From Bacteroidota bacterium (GTDB taxonomy: Bacteria > Bacteroidota > Bacteroidia > Chitinophagales > Chitinophagaceae): 64,000 nt of DNA. Each line of letters starts with the position of its first letter. Position 1 is the first letter of the stretch. Below the pieces are notes generated by a model. The model saw only the letters and a list, made by a program, of their open reading frames with translations. It was not told the DNA's origin and made no database searches. A program made the translations under genes and the position numbers. The stretch spans positions 1-64,000 of the forward strand of contig JAEYWX010000008.1 of the NCBI GenBank assembly GCA_023428755.1, in the 5' to 3' direction. Positions 60,088-64,000 of this stretch are shown in pieces.

Positions 60088-61170
60088 ATTATCATGGCAG
60101 GTGGCGGAACAGGCGGACATATTTTTCCGGCCATTGCTATTGCGAATGCTATTAAAAAACAACAACCCGATGCAGAAATATTGTTTGTAGGCGCAAAGGG
60201 AAAAATGGAAATGGAAAAAGTACCGCAGGCAGGTTACAACATAGAGGGGCTGGATATTGCAGGTTTTAACAGAAGTTCTTTGATAAAAAACATCGGTTTG
60301 CCGTTAAAGCTGGTAAAGAGTTTTTTACAGGTGCGTACGATCATGAACAGTTTTAAACCCGATGCCGTGATTGGCGTAGGAGGTTACTCCAGCTTCCCGG
60401 TATTGCGTTATGCACAAAGCAAAGGCATCGCAACATTTATACATGAAAGTAATTCGTTTGCAGGCAAGAGTAATATTCTGTTAGGAAAGAAAGCAACGAA
60501 AGTGTTTGTGGCGAGTGATAAAATGGAAAAGTTTTTTCCGGCTGAAAAGCTAATGATCACCGGTAATCCTGTTCGTGCTGCTATTGCACATGCAACAGTA
60601 AGCAGGGAAGAAGGGTTGAAGTTCTTTGGTTTAACGGCAGCGAAGAAAACAGTGTTGGTGGTTGGTGGCAGTTTGGGCGCAAAAAGTATTAATGAAACCA
60701 TTGATGCAGGTATTGATCAGTTTGAACAAAACGATCTGCAACTCATTTGGCAAACGGGTAAGCCTTATGCAGCACAAGGCAAAGCAAGGGCAAACGGAAA
60801 AGCAAATGTGTGGGTGAATGATTTTATCAAAGAAATGGAGAATGCCTATGCCGCAGCTGATGTAGTGATCTCCAGAGCAGGAGCCATGGCCATTGCTGAG
60901 ATCTGTTTGGTTGCAAAGCCGGCGGTGTTTGTTCCTTATCCACATGCAGCAGAAGATCATCAAACAGTGAATGCACAGCACCTGGTTGAGAAGCATGCAG
61001 GACTGATGGTGAAGGATAGCGAAACAAAAGAAAAATTGCTGAGCAGCATTATTGCTTTGGCAAAAGATGAAGTAAAGCAAAACGAATTGAAACAAAATAT
61101 TGCAAAGCTGGGTGTGGCTGATGCAGACACAGTGATTGCAAGTGAAGTATTGAAGTTGATAAAGAAATGA
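60010..61170 (+). CDS. murG: Lipid II synthase MurG
   Basis: Transfers GlcNAc to lipid I. The 386-aa GT-B enzyme has the N-terminal donor/acceptor loop RIIMAGGGTGGHIFPAIAIANAI, GVGGYSSFPVL, HESNSFAGKSN, VVGGSLGAKSINETI, and the C-terminal UDP-GlcNAc site ISRAGAMAIAEICLVAKPAVFVPYPHAAEDHQTVNA. MurG usually begins just before the GGGTGGH loop; here 20-28 extra residues precede it and include SPFRGRRG, coded by a repeat hairpin. ATG 60010 is used; ATG 60019 is equally possible. An ATG at 60094 would delete the first beta strand. Overlaps murC by 4 bases. Confidence 0.94.
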   Translation: MKKMSNENVTYSDSATGSPFRGRRGRIIMAGGGTGGHIFPAIAIANAIKKQQPDAEILFVGAKGKMEMEKVPQAGYNIEGLDIAGFNRSSLIKNIGLPLKLVKSFLQVRTIMNSFKPDAVIGVGGYSSFPVLRYAQSKGIATFIHESNSFAGKSNILLGKKATKVFVASDKMEKFFPAEKLMITGNPVRAAIAHATVSREEGLKFFGLTAAKKTVLVVGGSLGAKSINETIDAGIDQFEQNDLQLIWQTGKPYAAQGKARANGKANVWVNDFIKEMENAYAAADVVISRAGAMAIAEICLVAKPAVFVPYPHAAEDHQTVNAQHLVEKHAGLMVKDSETKEKLLSSIIALAKDEVKQNELKQNIAKLGVADADTVIASEVLKLIKK

Positions 61171-62540
61171 TTCAGTTGAACGATATAAAAGCAGTGTACT
61201 TCGTGGGGATCGGTGGCATTGGTATGAGTGCAATTGCAAGGTTCTTTCATAAAAACGGGGTAAAGGTGAGCGGTTACGATAAAACAGTAACGGCACTTAC
61301 GTCGCAACTGGAAGCTGAAGGAATTGCGATTCACTACAGCGAAGAAGTAGACTTGATCCCAAAGGATGTGCAGTTGGTGGTGTACACACCTGCTATTCCG
61401 AATGAGCATAAAGAGTATCAGTATTATCTGCAGAACGGATACAATGTAGTAAAGCGGAGTGATGTGTTGCAGATTATTACACAAAGTTCTTTGAACATCT
61501 GCGTAGCAGGTACGCATGGGAAAACAACCATCAGTACCATGACGGGCTTTTTGTTGCGCCACAGTGGTTTTGGTTGCAATGCATTCCTGGGAGGAATTGC
61601 TGTGAACTACAACAGCAACTTCTGGAGCAGCGAAAACAATGTGTGCGTAGTGGAAGCCGATGAGTACGACCGTTCTTTTCATAAACTGAGTCCGGATATT
61701 GCAGTGATCACCGCAATGGATGCTGATCATTTAGATATCTACGGAACAGCAGAGGCGATGGAAGAAGCGTTCATTGAGTTTACACGAAAGATTAAACCCG
61801 GTGGATGGCTCATCAGCAAACATGGATTGAAACGATCTGCTGATTTGGTGGCTGATCATCACATCACTTATCATTTGAGTGATACGAATGCAACGGTTCA
61901 TTCAAAAAATCTGCAGGTGCAAAACGGAAGTTATTTGTTTGATGCTGTGGTGAATGACTGGGTGTTGAAGGATGTGCAACTGAATGTTGGTGGGTTGCAT
62001 AATGTAGAAAATGTGTTGGCAGCGATTGCTGTTGCACATATACTCAAGATCGATGACGATAAGATCAGGGAATCGGTGAAAGCGTTCAAAGGTGTGAAGC
62101 GGAGATTTGAATATGTGATTGCGCCGGGCGATGGCGATGTAACATTTGTAGATGACTATGCACACCATCCGGAAGAGTTGAGAGCGTTGATTACCGGGGC
62201 AAGAAGTTTGTTTGCAGATAAAAAACTGGTGCTTGTGTTTCAGCCGCATCTGTTTACACGCACAAGAGATCTGGCGGATGGATTTGCAGAAAGCCTGGAT
62301 ATGGCAGATGAAGTAATCCTGTTGCCGATTTACCCGGCACGTGAATTACCGATTGAAGGCGTAACAAGTGAACTCATCTTAAACAAGATGAGATTGGAAA
62401 AGAAACAGGTGTTGACAAAAGAAGAGTTGTTGAACAGTGTAAAGGGAAAAGTTGATAGCAACACCGTATTTGTAACTGCAGGCGCAGGCGATATTGATGC
62501 TATGCTGCAGGAATTAAAAAAGAAGATTGAACAGAAATAA
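61167..62540 (+). CDS. murC: UDP-MurNAc:L-alanine ligase MurC
   Basis: Starts the stem peptide by adding L-alanine. The 457-aa Mur ligase opens with VYFVGIGGIGMSAIARFFHKNG, then the ATP loop VAGTHGKTTISTMTGFLLRH, EADEYDRSFHKLSPDIAVITAMDADHLDIYG, and the C-terminal FVDDYAHHPEELRALITGAR and FQPHLFTRTRDLADGFAESL. Overlaps murG by 4 bases and abuts ftsQ directly. Confidence 0.96.
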   Translation: MIQLNDIKAVYFVGIGGIGMSAIARFFHKNGVKVSGYDKTVTALTSQLEAEGIAIHYSEEVDLIPKDVQLVVYTPAIPNEHKEYQYYLQNGYNVVKRSDVLQIITQSSLNICVAGTHGKTTISTMTGFLLRHSGFGCNAFLGGIAVNYNSNFWSSENNVCVVEADEYDRSFHKLSPDIAVITAMDADHLDIYGTAEAMEEAFIEFTRKIKPGGWLISKHGLKRSADLVADHHITYHLSDTNATVHSKNLQVQNGSYLFDAVVNDWVLKDVQLNVGGLHNVENVLAAIAVAHILKIDDDKIRESVKAFKGVKRRFEYVIAPGDGDVTFVDDYAHHPEELRALITGARSLFADKKLVLVFQPHLFTRTRDLADGFAESLDMADEVILLPIYPARELPIEGVTSELILNKMRLEKKQVLTKEELLNSVKGKVDSNTVFVTAGAGDIDAMLQELKKKIEQK

Positions 62541-63719
62541 ATGAGCAGTAAGAAATTTTCAGTGAAAAAATTGTTGACGGCAATCGTTTGGTTGCTGGTT
62601 AGCTCAGCCGCAATTGTGCTGCTGATTGCTGCTACCCGCAACCAAAATGGAAAGTTGTGTAAGGATGTGGTGGTAAATATCAAAGGGGCGAATGCGGTGG
62701 GCTATGTAAGCAAGCAACATATCCTGCAAACAATTTCCGGTGGCAGACCCGATTTGATGGAAGGACAGCTGATTAAAACATTCGACTTGCAGCAATTGGA
62801 AAAATTACTGGAACGCAACTTATGGATACGAAATGCCGAACTGTTCTTTGATAACAATGATGTATTGCATGTGGATGTTACTGAACGTGAACCGGTGGCC
62901 AGAGTGTTTCGGGTAGATGGTGAATCGTTTTACATTGATGAATTGGGCGATGAATTACCCATCACAAATGATCAGGTGGCACGTGTTCCGGTGTTTACTT
63001 CCTTTCCAAACGAAACAACGGCTGCACATAAAAAAGACAGTGTGTTGAAACAGCAGGTAAAAGAAATGGGTGGGTTCATCTTAAAAAATGAATTCTGGAT
63101 GGCGCAGATTGACCAGGTGAACATCAACAACTACGAATTTGAACTGGTTCCGAAGTTGGGGAACCATCTTATTCAGTTTGGTAACACTGATAAGATCGAA
63201 CCAAAATTCAACCGCCTGTTATTGTTCTATAAAAAGATCATGCACAAAACAGGTTGGAATTATTACAGTACCCTGGATGTACGTTATGATAAACAATTGG
63301 TGGCATTACGTAGAGACAGTGCAAGCCTGTTCAAAACATTTGTAGTAGAACAAAATAATTATAAGATCAATACAGCGATCGACAGTAGTTATATACCGAA
63401 CGATTCATTGGTCGGTAGTACAAACGAACCCAATACTGGTATGCTTACCTCTGGGCACTACAACGGAGAACCAACATCCGCAGAGCCCGTTTTAAAATCC
63501 GTCGCTCTGAAACCAAAACCAAACGAAAGTCGCAATGCGATGAAGAACCAAGTCCCTGCCCCTGCAACAAGGAACAAGGTGCAAGGAGACAAGACACAAG
63601 AAGCCAAACCCAATGAAAAAAAACCTAAGCCCGTGAATGAAGAAGAAGCAGTGTTACATGAGGCGAAGAGCCAACCTGTGAAAAAACAACCGAAAGCAGT
63701 GATGAAGAAGAAAGATTAA
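62541..63719 (+). CDS. ftsQ: FtsQ-like division protein with long basic tail
   Basis: A 392-aa bitopic divisome protein: basic cytoplasmic start, one span (LTAIVWLLVSSAAIVLLIAA), a POTRA domain (VNIKGANAVGYVSKQHILQTISGG through LERNLWIRNAELFFDNNDVLHVDVTEREPVARVF) and the beta domain. From about residue 285 the chain becomes a Lys/Pro/Glu-rich disordered tail of over 100 residues, ending MKKKD, much longer than in most FtsQ proteins. Part of the tail (63580-63600) is coded by a quasi-periodic A/G-rich word (GGAACAAGGTGCAAGGAGAC) resembling the intergenic repeats. Confidence 0.88.
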   Translation: MSSKKFSVKKLLTAIVWLLVSSAAIVLLIAATRNQNGKLCKDVVVNIKGANAVGYVSKQHILQTISGGRPDLMEGQLIKTFDLQQLEKLLERNLWIRNAELFFDNNDVLHVDVTEREPVARVFRVDGESFYIDELGDELPITNDQVARVPVFTSFPNETTAAHKKDSVLKQQVKEMGGFILKNEFWMAQIDQVNINNYEFELVPKLGNHLIQFGNTDKIEPKFNRLLLFYKKIMHKTGWNYYSTLDVRYDKQLVALRRDSASLFKTFVVEQNNYKINTAIDSSYIPNDSLVGSTNEPNTGMLTSGHYNGEPTSAEPVLKSVALKPKPNESRNAMKNQVPAPATRNKVQGDKTQEAKPNEKKPKPVNEEEAVLHEAKSQPVKKQPKAVMKKKD

Positions 63720-63933
63720 CCCCCTCCCGACCTCCCCCTAAAGGGGTGAGGCCATCGAGGCACAGGCTCACTTATTTAAAAGTTTGATGAATAATAAACA
63801 ACTTTTTGATTAAAGGAAAATAGATGAAATGCTTAATTGCTAAAGTAGAATAGAAAAGAAAATGCCCGGCCTCCCTCTCTGAAGGAGAGGGAACGAGGGA
63901 GAGGTATACACACAACTAAAACAACATACAACT
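63720..63933 (+). repeat. Composite intercistronic element, copy F (ftsQ-ftsA)
   Basis: Right after the ftsQ stop: CCCCCTCCCGACCTCCCCC with TAAAGGGGTGAGG, then GAGGCACAGGCTC, the A-rich core AGATGAAATGCTTAATTGCT, and GGCCTCCCTCTC...GAGAGGGAACGAGGG ending near 63900, 34 bases before ftsA. Same orientation relative to transcription as the nuo copies although on the opposite strand of the window. Confidence 0.85.
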
Positions 63934-64000
63934 ATGACATCGGAATTACCAACAAACGGAGCCGCATCGACCGCACAGGCTGTGAATAACAATCCCATTA
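63934..64000 (+). CDS. ftsA: Probable FtsA, N-terminal fragment (window edge)
   Basis: An ATG at 63934 opens a frame (MTSELPTNGAASTAQAVNNN, then PI) that runs off the window. The position after ftsQ is that of ftsA, and a short disordered lead before the actin-fold ATPase start is plausible. No domain motif falls inside the window, so the call rests on gene order. Confidence 0.55.
   Translation, partial: MTSELPTNGAASTAQAVNNNPI

Noticed and set aside
60094..61170. Shorter MurG starting at ATG 60094
   Set aside because: That start is just after the repeat hairpin and would be tidy, but it deletes RII, the first beta strand leading to the GGGTGGH loop.
63822..63853. Tiny reading frame in the element core (ATGAAATGCTTAATTGCT...)
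   Set aside because: Copies A and F begin with ATG at this core, but copy B has TTG and copy C has ACG followed by an immediate stop, and the peptides are not conserved. The core is conserved as nucleic acid, not as a peptide.

Overview
The window reads as a chromosome segment from a bacterium of the phylum Bacteroidota, most likely family Chitinophagaceae. Supporting signs are Bacteroidota-type promoters (TTG, then TAnnTTTG about 20 bases downstream), a mraZ-to-ftsA division cluster with an enlarged MraY and a PASTA-tailed PBP and without murF, two-lipoyl-domain PdhC, frequent TTG starts, and abundant short intergenic repeats. The family placement is inference; no rRNA or tRNA gene was recognised.

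Layout. 1-2.9 kb: end of dnaB, rsmE, a YkuK-like protein and a CoA-binding protein. 2.9-10.2 kb (minus strand): two unknown membrane proteins, a GbsR/MarR regulator, and a probable operon of GT-C-like membrane protein, UbiA prenyltransferase, type III polyketide synthase, methyltransferase and FAD oxidoreductase, which looks like an uncharacterised prenylated phenol/quinone pathway. 10.3-18 kb: map, pdhC, dnaX, a REP-associated transposase bracketed by perfect hairpins, a ferritin-VIT1 iron exporter and a GNAT-like protein. 18.1-22.2 kb: glycerol catabolism (glpK, glpD, glpF). 22.4-25 kb: an ArsR/ArsC-type pair with its operator, and small unknowns. 25.3-28.9 kb: nifJ. 29-31 kb: small proteins and a hydrolase. 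31.1-41.6 kb (minus strand): a complex I operon nuoABCDHIJKLMN with no nuoE, nuoF or nuoG, followed by an FNR-type reductase. 42.7-50 kb: a dienelactone hydrolase lipoprotein, atpDC, a VOC protein, YqgE, an orphan histidine kinase and small secreted proteins. 50.3-64 kb (plus strand): the division and cell-wall cluster mraZ, rsmH, ftsL, ftsI, murE, mraY, murD, ftsW, murG, murC, ftsQ, ftsA (truncated by the window end).

The most unusual signal is not a gene. A composite element of roughly 120-210 bp recurs between genes of the nuo operon and again between ftsQ and ftsA. It starts with a C/G-rich hairpin right after the upstream stop codon, has an A-rich core around GAAATGCTTAATTAC, and ends with a second GC-rich hairpin just before the next start codon. 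Every copy points the same way relative to transcription. Its 5' module also occurs alone after nuoC and after the CoA-binding gene. At the ftsW-murG junction the two ends of a diverged copy appear to be read as the FtsW C-terminus and the MurG N-terminus. Other repeat families (RAYT/REP hairpins, short quasi-periodic words, a 20-bp perfect inverted repeat inside rsmE shared with the atpD-atpC gap) show that mobile or amplifying small repeats have repeatedly entered gaps and coding ends here.
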